Source of the DNA: Chelydra serpentina
Taxonomy: Eukaryota; Chordata; Testudines; Chelydridae
NCBI GenBank assembly: GCA_037349315.1
Contig: JBAIAC010000054.1
Coordinates: forward strand, 4,216,001 to 4,280,000
Direction: 5' to 3'
DNA: 64,000 bases
Position numbers and translations under genes: made by a program. A model generated the notes under the pieces. The model saw nothing but the letters and a program-made list of their open reading frames with translations. It had not been told where the DNA came from and did not search any database. Shown here piece after piece: positions 22,503 to 33,845 of this stretch (its first letter is position 1; every line of letters starts with the position of its first letter).

Positions 22503-24502
22503 CCAAGATTCAAAGAGACATTATTAAGGGCACAAGAGCAAACTATCCCACTACATAGGAAAGATAAGAAGTATGGCAAGAGACCACCCTGGTTTAACCA
22601 GGAGATCTTCAATTATCTGAAACTCAAAAAAGAGTCCTACAAAAAGTGGAACTCGGTCAAATTTCAAAGGATAAATACAAACAAATAACACAAGTATGTA
22701 GGGACAAAATTAGAAAGGCCAAGGCACAAAACGAGATCAAACTAGCTAGGGACATAAAAGGTAACAAGAAAACATTCTACAAATACATTAGAAGCAAGAG
22801 GAAGACCAAGGATGGAGTATGCCCATTACTCAATGAGGGGGGAAAGACAATAACAGAAAATGTGGAAATGGCAGAATTACTTCTTTGTTTTGGTTTTCAC
22901 CAAGAAGGTTGGTAGCGACTGGACATCTAACATAGTGAATGCCGGTGAAAATGAGGTAGGATTAGAGTCTAAAATAGGGAAAGAACAAGTCAAAAATTAC
23001 TTAGACAAGTTAGATGTCTTCAAATCACCAGGGCCTGATGAAATGCGTCCTAGAATACTTGAGGAACTGACTGAGGACATATCTGAGCCATTAGCAATTA
23101 TCTTTGAAAAGTCATGGAAGACGGGAGACATTCCAGAAGACTGGAAAAGGGCAAATATAGTGCCCATCTATAGAAAGGGAAATAAGGACAACCCGGGGAA
23201 TTATAGACCAGTCACCTTAACATCTGCACCCGGAAAGATAATGGAGCAAATAATTAAAAAATAAATTTGCAAACACCTAGAAGATAATGAGGTGATAAGT
23301 AACAGTCAGCATGGATTTGTCAAGAACAAATCATGTCAAACCAACCTGATAGCTTTCTTGGACAGGGTAACAAGCCTTGTGGATAGGGGGGACATGGTAG
23401 ATGTGGTATATCTTGATTTTAGTAAGGCTTTTGATACTGTCTTGCATGATCTTCTCATAAACAAACTAGGGAAATACAACCTAGATGGAGCTACTATAAG
23501 GTGGGTGCATAACTGGTTGGAAAATCGTTCCCAGAGAGTAGTTATCAGTGGTTCACAGTCATGCTGGAAGGGCATAACGAGTGGGGTCCTGCAGGGATCG
23601 GTTCTGGGTCCTGTTCTGCATGGACGAAACCAAGCTGGGAGGGGTTGCAAGTGCTTTGGAGGATAGAATTAAAATTCAAAATGATCTGGACAAACTGGAG
23701 AAATGGTCTGAAGTAAATAAAATTTAATAAGGACAAATGCAAAGTACTCCACTTAGGAAGGAACAATCAGTTGCACACATACACAACGGGAAACGACTGC
23801 CTAGGAAGGAGTACTGCGGAAAGGGATCTGGGAGTCATAGTGGATCACAAGCTAAATATGAGTCAACAGTGTAAAACGGTTGCAAAAAAAGCAAACATCA
23901 TTCTGGGATGTATTAGCAGGAGTATTGTACGCAAGACACAAGAAGTAATTCTTCCACTCAACTCCGTGTTGATTAGGCCTCAGCTGGAGTATAGTGTCCA
24001 ATTCTGGGCGCCACATTTCACGAAAGATGTGGACAAATTGGAGAAAGTCCAGAGAGGAGCAACAAAAATGATTAAAGGTCCAGAAAACATGACGTATGAG
24101 GGAAGACTGAAAAAATTTGGGTTTGCTTAGTCTGGAGAAGAGAAGACTGAGAGGGGACATGATAACAGTTTTCAAGTACATACACGGTTGTTACAAGGAG
24201 AAGGGAGAAAAATTGTTCTTCTTAACCTCTGAGGATAGGACAAGAAGCAATGGGCTTAAATTGCAGCAAGGGCAGTTTAGGTTGGACATTAGGAAAAGCT
24301 TCCTAACTGTCAGAGTGGTTAAGCACTGGAATAAATTGCCCAGGGAGGTTGTGGAATCTCCATCATTGGGGATTTCTAAGAGCAGGTTGGACAAACACCT
24401 GTCAGGGATGGTCTAGATAATACTTAGTCCTGCCGTGAGTGCAGGGGACTGGACTAGATGACCTCTCAAGGTCCCTTCTAGTTCTATGATTGTATAATTC
24501 TA
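22503..24502 (+). mobile_element. CR1 LINE inserted in the hAT element
   Basis: Plus-strand CR1 sequence runs from the end of the endonuclease-RT linker to a 3' tail ('gactggactagatgacctct', then 'tctatgattgtataattcta'). The tail differs from the 18-19 kb copy, indicating another CR1 subfamily. It interrupts the hAT body cleanly, so it inserted later than that element. Confidence 0.85.
22646..24416 (+). pseudogene. CR1 reverse-transcriptase pseudogene
   Basis: At least four plus-strand frames (22646-22915, 22860-23264, 23292-23666, 23771-24416 in pieces) must be combined to follow one CR1 reverse transcriptase. Recognisable pieces include [43 protein letters not shown] and LEYSVQFWAPHFTKDVDKL. 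Immediately after VLGPVL, near 23620, the frame jumps into later sequence and the catalytic FADD segment is absent. An internal deletion has therefore removed the active site. The copy is dead. Confidence 0.85.
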
Positions 24503-25319
24503 CCCCACCCCTTCCCTGAGGCCCCGCCCCTTCCCAAAAGCCCCGACCTTTCCCCCAAAGCCCTGCCCTGCTCACTCCATCCCCCCCTCTCTCCGTTGCT
24601 CGCTCTCCCCCACCCTCACGCACTTTCACCGGGCTGGGGTAGGGGTTGGGGTTCAGGAGGGGGTGTGGGCTCTGGGCTGAGGGCAGGGGGTTGGGGTGAA
24701 GGGTGTGGCCTCTGTGAGGGGGTTTGGTGCAGGAGGGGGCTCTGAGCTGGGGCAGAGTGTTGGGGTTCTGGGGGGGGTACAGGGTGCAGGAGGGGGCATG
24801 GGGTGCTGGCTTCAGGAGGGGGCTCAGGGCTGGGGGTTGGGGTGCAGGCTCCCACTGGGCAGCATTTACCTCAGGAGGCTCCCGGGCAGCGGCGCAGCAG
24901 GGCTAAGGCAGGCTCCCTGCCTGCCCTGGCCCCATACCGCTCCCGGAAGGGGCCAATGCACCCCTGCGGCTCCTGGGGTGGGGCACGTGGCTCCGCACAC
25001 TGCCCCTCTCTGTAGGCACCACCCCCACAGCTCCCGTTGGCCACATTTCCCCAGCCAATGGGAGCTGCAGGGGCGGTACTTGCAGGCAAGAGCAGCGCAC
25101 GGAGGGAGACCCCTGCCCCCACGGGGGCTTGCTGACTGCTTCCGGGAGCAACATGGGGCTAGGGCAGGCAGGGAGACTGCCTTAGTCGCAGCCCACTACA
25201 CCACTGGACTTTTAGCAGATGGAGATCGTGATCAACTTGGAGAGTTTCCAGGATCGACCAGTCGATCGCAATCGACCGGTTGGTGACCATTGACTTAGTG
25301 ATAAATGGTCACTTACACC

Positions 25320-26160
25320 AAAAATCACAAAATATTCAGGTTGCTTCCAGTCCCTAAAAGCCAGTCACTTACCCCAGGCCAATTTGTACCTTAGATCTCA
25401 GACCAAAGACAATACTCATAGCCAGTCCTATAGTAAACTAATTAAGGATTTATTAACTAGAAAAAAGAAATGAACGTTATTTACAGGTTAAAGCAGGCAA
25501 CATATACACACAAATGAGTTCCGTCTATGGTCCCAAAAGGTGACGGAGATGTAGTAATCTGTCAGCACTGAATGTCTTTTCAGGGCTAACCCAGGTTGAC
25601 CCTGTGGATCCCGGCTGTTTGTTTCATAGCTCCAGCCCTTGTGAGAGTCCAAACAACAAAGAGATGAAAAGTCTTCATGTCCACTATCTTTATTTTCCAC
25701 TTCCAGCATTCCAACCGATGGGACAAGGCCTTCTGCGCATACTTCTCCATGGGTTGATGGGGCAATCAACAATACTTTTGTCCCACAATGGCCACTCTTG
25801 GACAGGTGGGGGAAGCCACTCCTCCCGTCTGAGTTCGCAAGTTCAACCCAGGCATTTTTACCATTATATAACAAACATATTTTACCTTGTAGTACAGAAT
25901 ACAGATTTTAAAAGTAAGATTCATGTATGCAGCAGCTGACAATCATTTTATTGAGTCTAAACACATCCTTAACAAGTCTAACACCCGTCTTGAACAATAT
26001 TAACATAGAGGTGAGCTGGTCTGGTTTCCGGCTATTAGTTTGTAAGTGCTCAGCTGATGCCTACAGACTTAGCAAGAGCTGCCATCACAATATCATATTG
26101 ATATCGTTCCCAATATACAACCAAAAATACATATACAATATAAAATCCCATTAGCACTGA
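25320..26160 (-). mobile_element. Possible LTR-like repeat, minus strand
   Basis: Minus-strand AATAAA motifs (complement of 'tttatt' at 25449 and others) and long A/T-rich runs with CA-rich stretches resemble the region at 5930-6790. No clear ends or coding parts are visible. Assignment is tentative. Confidence 0.25.
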
Positions 26161-26809
26161 AAGATAATGCAAAAGCGAGACTTGTCTGGATGGTAAAATT
26201 AGATGTTATTGTGTGAATTCAGACCCCAGCTGCCTGGATTAACAATATAGGGCAGCCATGAAACCAAACAAGTGAAAGACTGGTATAGGTTCAAAAGATT
26301 TTGCATCCAGCCATCAAATGAGAGAGCTGCCTCATGAGAACAGTTGAGAAGGTCATGGTTAGACTTCAAATGGCAAGACTATCTTCATTTGTGGCAGCTC
26401 CAATTCAATAGAGAAAATGGAAAACTTTGGACCTTCATCTCCCCTTTTGTATATATGTTTAAGTGACTTCTTTTGGGAATAGCTTCAACTCCAATGTACC
26501 ATATCCCAGATCCCAGATTAAAAAAATTAATCGCGCTGTTAAACAATAATAGAATGCCATTTATTTAGATTTTTTTAATGTTTTCTACATTTTCAAATAT
26601 ATTGATTTCAATTACAACACAGAATACAGTGCTCACTTTATATTTATTTTTGATTACAAGTATTTGCACTGTAAAAGAAATAGTATTTTTCAATTAACCT
26701 AATACAAATACTGTAGTGCAATCTCTTAACATGAAAGTTGAACTTACAAATGTAGAATAATGTACAAAAAAACTGCATTCAAAAACAAAACAATGTAAAA
26801 CTTTGGAGC

Positions 26810-27455
26810 CTAGAAAGTCCTCTCAGTCCTACTTCTTATTCAGCCAGTCACTCAGACAAACAAGTTTGTTTACATTTGCAGGAGATAATGCTGCCCGCTT
26901 CTTGTTTACAATGTCACCTGAAAGTGAGAACAGGCATTCTCATGGCACTCTGGTAGCCGACGTCACAAGATATTTACCTGCCAGATATGCTAAAGATTCA
27001 TATGTCCCTTCATGCTTCAACCACCATTCCACAGGACATGTGTCCATGCTGATGACAGGTTCTGCTCAATAACAATCCAAAGCAGTGCAGACCGACGCAT
27101 GTTCATTTTCATTATCTGAGTCAGATGCCACCAGCAGAAAGTTGATTTTCTTTTTTGGTGGTTCGGGTTCTGTAATTTCCGTACTGGAACGTTATTCTTT
27201 TAAGACTTCTGAAAGCATGCTCCACACTTCGTCCCTCTCAGATTTTGGAAGGCACTTCAGATTCTTAAACCTTGGACCGAGTGCTGTAGCTGTCTTTAGA
27301 AATCTCACATTGGTACCTTCTTTGCATTTTGTCAAATCTGCAGTGAAAGTGTTCTTAAAATGAACAACATGTGCTGGGTCATCATCCGAGACTGCCATAA
27401 CATGAAATATATGGCAGAATGCGGGTAAAATGGGGGACATACAATTCTCCCCCAA
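26810..27455 (-). pseudogene. hAT (ZBED-like) transposase fragment, minus strand
   Basis: The frame 27455-27192 contains NVRFLKTATALGPRFKNLK and CLPKSERDEVWSMLSEV, typical of the region before the C-terminal dimerisation domain of hAT/ZBED transposases. Continuing on the minus strand to about 26810, the dimerisation domain can be followed, but with several stops. It is broken. Confidence 0.7.
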
Positions 27456-27499
27456 GGAGTTCAGTCACAAATTGAATTAACACTTTTTTTTTTAAAGAG

Positions 27500-27730
27500 C
27501 ATCATCAGCATGGAAGCATGTCCTCTGGAATGGTGGCTGAAGCATGAAGGGGCATACAAATGTTTAGCATATCTGGCATGTAAATATCTTGCAATGCCAG
27601 CTACAAAAGTGCCATGTGAACGCCTGTTCTCCCTTTGAGGTGACATTGTAAATAAGAAGCAGTCAGCATTATCTCCTGTAAATGTAAACAAACTTGTTTG
27701 TATGAGGGATTGGCTGAACAAGAAGTAGGA
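27500..27730 (+). pseudogene. hAT transposase dimerisation-domain fragment, plus strand
   Basis: The plus strand reads LEWWLKHEGAYKCLAYLACK and then YLAMPATKVPCERLFSL, followed by an in-frame stop. It then continues with NKKQSALSPVNVNKLVCMRD. This is the hAT C-terminal dimerisation motif (W-x-x, then PATxVPxERxFS). It is the inverted relative of 27072-26810. Confidence 0.75.
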
Positions 27731-28395
27731 CTGAGTGGACTTATAGGCTCTGAAGTTTTACATTGTTTTCTTTTTGAGTGCAGTTATGTAACAAAAAAAG
27801 CCTACATTTGTAAGTTGCACTTTCACGACAAAGAGATTGCACTACAGTACTTGTATGAGGTGAATTGAAAAATATTATTTCTTTTATTTATCATATTTAC
27901 AGTGCAAATATTTGTAATAAAAATATACACTTTGATTTTAATTACAACACAGAATACAGTATATATGAAAATGTAGAAAAACATCAAAAATATTTAATAA
28001 ATGTCAATTGGTATTCTATTATTTAACAGTGCAATTAAAACTGCGATTAATTGCGATTAATTTTTTAAATCGTGATTAATTTTTTTGAGTAAATTGTGTG
28101 AGTTAACTGCGATTAATTGACAGCCCTAATTGGAAGCAATAACTGATGATCTGCAGATCTGGGGCAAAAATAAGTTAGACTTCAATGAGCGACCGACAGT
28201 ATAATGTTCTGTAGTTTGCCAAAGGAGAAAACCCGACCTTAAATGGAAGAGGAACAAATGCCAGATTGGGCTGAATAAAATTGGTTATGTAGGACATATA
28301 CCCAGGGCTTGTCTACATGGTGTGGCAATGTGCTTTATGAGGGTGTGATTTCTAAAGTGTACTAATGTGTTGCACATCAATTGGTCTGTGTAGAC

Positions 28396-29038
28396 CAGGG
28401 GTGGGCAAACTACGGCCCAGGGGCCACATCCGGCCCTCCAGATGTTTAATCCAGCCCTCGAGCTCCCACCGGGGAGCAGGGTCCGGGGCTTGCCCCGCTC
28501 TGGTGCTCCAGCCAGGGAGCAGGGTCTGGGGCTTGCCTCACTCCATGTAGCTCCCAGAAGCAGCAACATGTCCCCCTTCTGGCTCCTATGTGTTGGGGCA
28601 GCCAGGGGGCTCCGCACACTGCCCCTGCCCCAAGCGCTGCCCCCGCAGCTCCCATTGCCAGGAACAGTGGCCAATGGGAGCTGCGGGGCAGCGCCTGCAG
28701 ATAGGGCAGCGCACAGTGCTGCTTGGTTGCGCCTCCACATAGGTACCGGAGGGGGGACATGCCACTGCTTCTGGGAGCTGCTTGAGGTAAGCGCTGCCTG
28801 GAGCCTGCACCCCTGATTCCCTCCCACGCCCCAACACCATGTCCCAGCCCTGATCCCCCTCCCTCCCTCCAAACCCCTCAGTCCCAGCCCGGAGCACCCT
28901 CCTACACCCCACCTCATCCCCAGCCAGCGCCCTCACTCCCTCCCGCACCCCAACTCCCAATTTCATGAGCATTCATAGCTCGCCATACAATTTCCATACC
29001 CAAATCTGGCCCTCGGGCCAAAAAGTTTGGCCACCCTG
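28396..29038. mobile_element. hAT element with perfect 8-bp TSD
   Basis: It begins 'caggggtgggcaaact' and ends 'gtttggccaccctg', the classic CAGGGGTxGGC hAT ends. It is flanked by identical 'gtgtagac' (28388-28395 and 29039-29046). The GC-rich interior contains 'gcagctcccattg' and its inverse 'caatgggagctgc'. There is no transposase. Confidence 0.92.
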
Positions 29039-29077
29039 GTGTAGACCCTGCTGGTGGGAACTAAAAGTTCTCTAGCG

Positions 29078-29614
29078 TAGTAGTTCTCAACCAGGGGTAT
29101 GCATATCCCTGGGGCTACACAGAGGTCTTCCAGAGGGTACATCGACATCTAGATATTTTCCTAGTTTTACAACAGGCTACATAAAAAGCACTGTCGAAGT
29201 CAGTACAAACTAAAATTTCATACCGACAGTGACTTGTTTTTAGGGTGACCAGATGTCCCGATTTTATAGGGACAGTCCTGATTTTGGGGGCTTTTTCTTA
29301 TATAGGTACCTATTACTCCCCCCCCCCTCCTCTCCAGATTTTTCACACTTGCTATCTGGTCATCCTACTTGTTTATACTGCTCTATATACACTGAAATGT
29401 AAGTACAATATTTGTATTCCATTTGATTTATTTTATAATTATATGGTAAAAATGAGAAAGTCAGCAATTTTTCAGTAACAGTGGGCTGTAACGTGTATTT
29501 TTATGTCTGATTTTGTAAGCAAGAAGTTTTTAAGTGAGGTGAAACCTGGGGGTACACAAGACAAATCACATTCCTGAAAGGGGTACAGTAGTCTGGAAAG
29601 GTTGAGAGCCACTA
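29078..29614. mobile_element. hAT element with CAGTGGTTCTCAACC-type ends
   Basis: The left 'tagtagttctcaacc' and right 'ggttgagagccacta' are inverted repeats. The flanks share 'ctagc' but are not a clean 8-bp duplication. Its body is interrupted by the 127-bp element at 29241-29367. Confidence 0.75.
29241..29367. mobile_element. 127-bp hAT MITE nested in another hAT element
   Basis: The ends 'tagggtgaccagat' and 'atctggtcatccta' are inverted with one mismatch. The flanks 'cttgtttt' (29233-29240) and 'cttgttta' (29368-29375) match at 7 of 8. This is the innermost layer of the nest. Confidence 0.88.
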
Positions 29615-29639
29615 CCTAGCATGCTTTAACATAGTATTG

Positions 29640-30255
29640 TTTGGCTTTGGTTATGGCTGTTATGTTAGCTTTTATGTTTGGGTGTAGCTATTAGGTGTGA
29701 GTATTGCTGTTGGCTGAGGGTGTGACTCTTGGGATCAGATGTGACTTTGGGGTTAGGATATAGCTCTTGTGTAGCTGTGGGGTTCGGGTGTAGTTGTGGG
29801 GTTAGGGTTTTGGCTATTGAGTTCAGGTGTTCAGGGCCAGTGCAAAGAAGTTTCGCGCCCTAGGCGAAACTTCTTTGCACCAGCCCTGCGCACTCCCCCC
29901 CCCCAGTCAGTCCCCCCGCCCATGGGCTGCAGGAGCTCAGCCCCCCCCCCGCCCGCCCCCCCCCCCGCGGGAGCTGAGCGGGGAGCCGGGAGGCAGGGGG
30001 GCGGCTCGCCGCGGCTGCCTCCTGCCTTCCAGCTCAACGGGGAGCTGGGAGCCAGCCACCCGCTGCCCCCCAAATCCTGGCGCCCTAGGGTCACCTAGTG
30101 ATCGCGCCAGCCCTGCAGGTGTGGCTGTTGGGTAAGGGTGTAGCTTTTGGGTGTGGATGCAGCTGTTGAGTTAGGATTTGAACTTTGGGTTCCATTGTGG
30201 CTATTGGGTCTGGGTGTGACTATTGGGTATTGGTGTGACTGTTTGGTTACCTTTT
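29640..30255 (+). repeat. Degenerate G/T-rich short tandem repeat
   Basis: Loose units such as 'gggtgtagctattaggtg', 'gggttagggttttggc' and 'gggtaagggtgtagc' recur every 20-25 bp. The array is interrupted by the MITE at 29832-30115. Some units contain TTAGGG, but the array is too irregular to call interstitial telomeric repeat. Confidence 0.55.
29832..30115. mobile_element. GC-rich hAT-like MITE, copy B
   Basis: Same family as 8171-8612. It starts 'cagggccagtgcaaagaag' and ends 'gatcgcgccagccctg'. The flanks 'caggtgtt' (29824-29831) and 'caggtgtg' (30116-30123) match at 7 of 8. Confidence 0.85.
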
Positions 30256-30295
30256 GGGGATGTTGGTTTTTTTAATTTGATTTTTTTTTCTTTAA

Positions 30296-30325
30296 AAAAA
30301 ATAGAAGAAGAAGAAGAAGGGGAAT
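30296..30325 (+). repeat. A-run plus GAA microsatellite
   Basis: A run of A is followed by about five 'gaa' triplets. It is a short simple repeat. Confidence 0.8.
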
Positions 30326-30649
30326 TGAAATTGCTGGTGTGGTTTGAAACTGAGCCCTGCCATGTGACACATGACAGTGCTGAGAGCATTTGCGACACTG
30401 TCCCGTGTGAGATGATTGGGCCCTGGAAATGAAGAGTCATTCCTTATCAGCTCTCCTGGGCACCACATCCCTTTTACCCTGGCCAGAGCCTGCCCAGCAG
30501 GCTAAACAATTTTTTAAAGTGTGTTTTTCTCCCTACCAACAGAGAGCCTGTACTGCCGACCCATCTCCAGAGCCCCGTGTATTGAATTAACTGCCTAGAG
30601 CAGCTGGACCTACCCATCCCCGAGCCCCCCGCTATTGGGAGCAGTGCCA

Positions 30650-32275
30650 TGGGGTGGCTGGGCCTAGCCAGCCAGAGCCTCAGGCTATGGGACACTGTCC
30701 CAGGGCGGCTGGGCCTAGCCAGTGCAGAGACCAAGCTATTGGGACACAGCCCCGGGGCGGCTGGGCCTAGTCATGCAGAGACCAGGCTACTGGGACACGG
30801 CCCAGGGTGGCTGGGCCCAGCCAGTGCAGAGACCAAGCTATTGGGACACAGCCCCGGGGCGGCTGGGCCTAGTCATGCAGAGACCAGGCTACTGGGACAC
30901 GGCCCAGGGTGGCTGGGCCCAGCCAGAGCAGAGACCAGGCTATGGGGACACAGCCCCGGGGCAGCTGGGCCTAGTCAGCCAGAGACCAGGCTATTGGGAC
31001 ACGGCCCCAGGCGGCTGGGCCCAGCCAGCCAGAGACCAGGCTATTGGGACATGGCCCCGGGCTGGCTAGGCGCAGCCAGCCAGAGACCAGGCTATTGGGA
31101 CACGGCCCCGGGGTGGCTGGACCCAGCCAGACCAGAGACCAGGCTATTGGGACATGGCCCCACGGCGGCTGGGCCCAGCCAGCGCAGAGACCAGGCTATT
31201 GGGACACGGCCCCGGGCGGCTGGGCCCAGCCAGTGCAGAGACCAGGCTATGGGGACACGGCCCCGGGGCGGCTGGCCCCAGCCAGTGCAGAGACCAGGCT
31301 ATTGGGACACGGCCCCGGGGTGGCTGGGCCTAGTCACGCAGAGACCAGGCTATGGGGACACTGTCCCAGGGCAGCTGGGCCCAGCCAGCGCAGAGACCAG
31401 GCTATGGGGACATGGCCCCGGGGCGGCTGGGCCTAGGTACGCAGAGACCAGGCTATGGGGACACTGTCCCAAGGCAGCTGGGCCCAGCCAGCGCAGAGAC
31501 CAGGCTATTGGGACACGGCCCCGGGCGGCTGGGCCCAGCCAGTGCAGAGACCAGGCTATTGGGACACGGCCCCGGGGTGGCTGGGCCCAGCCAGTGCAGA
31601 GACCAGGCTATTGGGACACGGCCCCGGGCGGCTGGGCCCAGCCAGCCAGAGACCAGGCTATGGGGATATTGCCCCGGGGTGGCTGGGCCCAGCCAGCCAG
31701 AGACCAGGCTATGGGGATATTGCCCCGGAGTGGCTGGGCCTAGCCAGTGCAGAGATCAGGCTATGGGGACATGGCCCCGGGGTGGCTGGGCCCAGCCAGT
31801 GCAGAGATCAGGCTATTGGGACACGGCCCCGGAGTGGCTGGGCCTAGCCAGTGCAGAGACCAGGCTATGGGGACACGGCCCCGGGGTGGCTGGGCCTAGC
31901 CAGTGCAGAGACCAGGCTATGGGGACACGGCCCCGGGGTGGCTGGGCCTAGCCAGTGCAGAGACCAGGCTATGGGGACACGGCCCCGGGGTGGCTGGGCC
32001 CAGCCAGTGCAGAGACCAGGCTATTGGGACACGGCCCCGGGCGGCTGGGCCCAGCCAGTGCAGAGACCAGGCTATTGGGACATGGCCCCGGGCGGCTGGG
32101 CCCAGCCAGTGCAGAGACCAGGCTATTGGGACTCGGCCCCGGGGCGGCTGGGCCCAGCCAGCCAGAGACCAGGCTATGGGGATATTGCCCCGGGGTGGCT
32201 GGGCCCAGCCAGCCAGAGACCAGGCTATGGGGATATTGCCCCAGGTGGCTGGGCCCAGCCAGCGCCCGTCCCAGG
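30650..32275 (+). repeat. 52-bp GC-rich minisatellite, about 31 units
   Basis: Units contain 'gagaccaggctattggg', 'acacggccccgggg' and 'tggctgggcccagccag'. The period is 52 bp in the most regular part (for example 31851, 31903, 31955), with 47-53-bp variants. Because 52 is not a multiple of three and the unit lacks stops, long open frames appear in several frames. They are artefacts of the repeat. The array ends just before the CpG island. Confidence 0.95.
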
Positions 32276-32389
32276 CTATCCCGGCAACGCTCCTAGCTCT
32301 TCACACCAGCGTGTGCGGGTTTGCCCTGTCGTTGCTGAGTCACCGCAGGCCCCTCTAACGTGCTGGGCCCCGGCCCTGCCCTTGTGTCT

Positions 32390-33845
32390 GTCCGGCTGCG
32401 CCCGCTAGGAGACTCCATCAGGGGTCAAAGCAGGGCTCCGCTCCCTGAAAAGGCCTCGCCGGCCTGCCCGAGCAGCGGGCGAGGCGACAGCCAGGCAGCG
32501 GGTGCATTTGCGGGGTGCTCCGAGGCCGACCTCGGGCTGCGAGGGTGGCAGAGATTCGTTGCTGCTGCAGCAGCAGCAGGAGCAGGCGGCAGCTCAAATG
32601 GCGGAAAAAGTGTGCGGGGGAGGAAGGAAGCCCCGGCCGCAGTGTGCGCTCCTCACACCGAGCGAGCGAAGCGCTGCAGCCCGCCTGCCATGCTGGGGGG
32701 AAATCCCCTTCCCCCAGTGAGCGTGCAGGGCGAGCGGCCTGCCTGGAACCGGCGGCTGCACCAGGCGAGGCGCTGAGCTACACGCTGCCGGGGGAGGGGG
32801 CAAGACTCATGAATGACGAGGGGGCGGGAGCCGGCACTAGGGCTCTGCGGCCCACCGGGCTCCGTGCTGCTGATAGCGAGAAATGTGAGCCGGCTGCATC
32901 ACTGCAGTACCCACTGCAGACACCGAGAGCGAGCAGCAAGGAGCCCGCTCCCAGCCCCGAGCATCCTGGGGACCGCGAGGAACCAGCTCCCGGGGAGCCT
33001 TGGGCAGCCGCAGGGAGCCCGCCCCAGCCCCGAGCAGCCCCAGGGGACAGGGGCCGGCAGCGACAGAGGCTTTGGCAGGGCCCGTGCTTCCAGCCGGCCC
33101 CGCACCTGCTGCGCGGCCGGGCTGTTGCCTTTGCAGGGTTGAGCCCAGGAAAGCCGCTCGCGGAGGCTGCCGCCTCTTGCGCGGCTCTGCCAGCTCAGTA
33201 GCCGGCGGATGCCGTGTGCCCTTGCCCGGGTGGCATCCGCTTCTCATCGGCAGAAGCAAAACCCCGTCCTGCCCGGAGAGCAGCGGGCGCCTTCGCTGCC
33301 CCGCTGCGAGGAGGCTGGGCACGACAGAGGCGGTTGCTCCTTCATCGCTGCAGCCTGGAAGAGCCGCATCCCCGGGCTCGAAGGTGCGGGCAGGAGCCGT
33401 GCCAGGGAACCCGGCCTCCTGACCCGCGCCTCGGCGGCAGGGAGCAGGGCTCCCCCCTGAGCCCGCCGGCCTGCAGGTCCCTCGGGGGGCTGCACCCGGA
33501 ACAGCGCCGCTGCGGGGGAGCCCTTCCTCGGCGAGCGCGGCCTTCGCGGGGACACTCCCCGCCTTGCTCGGCGGGATACTGAGCAGCAGAAGAGGCTGCA
33601 TGGAGCAGGTTCCTGCCCGGGGCCATCGGGAAGCTGAGCGGGACTGAGGAAGAGCCAGGCCGGCTCTGGAGAGGGGGCGGATAGCAGAGAGCCAGGGCTC
33701 TGGGCAAGCAGCGCTGGAGCCTGCATCTCCTCCGCCTTTCAGATAACCTCTAGTGCCGGGGCCTCCCGGCCGCTGGCACTTTGCCTGGCACAGAGAGAGG
33801 AGCCTCCTTTAACGGAGCTTTGCAGCCCCACAGCCCAGCCCAGGT
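32390..33845 (+). promoter_or_regulatory. RNF208: CpG island, probable RNF208 promoter and first exon
   Basis: This stretch is rich in CG dinucleotides, unlike the flanks. It contains an Sp1-type 'ggggcggg' (32821), a YY1-like 'ctcaaatggcgg' (about 32593) and a CAG/CTG-rich run at 32561-32580. No clear TATA box is seen, as usual for CpG-island promoters. It ends in a consensus splice donor at 33841. The next plus-strand gene is RNF208, so I infer this is its promoter and untranslated first exon. The open frames inside on both strands look like GC-rich chance frames. Confidence 0.6.

Larger units (their letters stand above)
22439..25292. mobile_element. hAT element split by a CR1 insertion
   Basis: The left end 'cagtggtcttcaacc' (22439) and the right end 'ggttggtgaccattg' (ending 25292) are inverted repeats of the CAGTGGT...ACCACTG hAT type. 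The flanks 'acttagtt' (22431-22438) and 'acttagtg' (25293-25300) match at 7 of 8 bases. The element's own sequence runs from 22439 to about 22503 and resumes at about 24503 as a GC-rich body. Between these lies a 2-kb CR1 LINE. There is no transposase, so it is a non-autonomous element. Confidence 0.8.
26520..28130. mobile_element. Inverted pair of hAT 3' ends (fold-back arrangement)
   Basis: About 26520-27470 is a minus-strand copy of a hAT 3' half, and about 27480-28130 is a plus-strand copy of its 3' end. The two meet head to head. The outer ends both carry 'ttaatcgc'-rich sequence with 'aataatagaat' or 'attctattatttaac', followed on the right by 'gcgattaattgacagccct', a hAT terminus. The left copy lacks the final terminus. 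The arms are about 0.6 kb and are imperfectly complementary, so the whole can fold back. Confidence 0.65.
28303..29650. mobile_element. MITE carrying nested hAT insertions
   Basis: The left end 'gggcttgtctacatgg' matches the end type of the MITEs at 10134 and 57936. Host MITE sequence is visible at 28303-28395, again at 29039-29077, and possibly after 29614. Between these pieces lie the hAT elements described next. The right end of the MITE is not clear. Confidence 0.45.

Noticed and set aside
24696..25286. 196-aa plus-strand frame
   Set aside because: It lies in the GC-rich body of a hAT element bounded by TIRs and a TSD. The Gly-rich low-complexity sequence does not look coding.
29640..30255. 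Interstitial telomeric repeat
   Set aside because: Some units contain TTAGGG, but they are irregular, 20-25 bp long and mostly not TTAGGG. A degenerate minisatellite fits better.
30649..32408. Open frames up to 364 codons with WGHGPG/AGPSQ-like repeats
   Set aside because: They come from a 52-bp tandem repeat without stops, so all three forward frames are open and encode the same repeat with shifting phase. No start context, splice structure or known repeat protein supports a gene.
32515..33726. Frames of 228 aa (plus) and 254 aa (minus) in the CpG island
   Set aside because: GC-rich sequence lacks stop codons by chance. The frames overlap on both strands, show no domain, and the composition is that of a promoter and untranslated exon.
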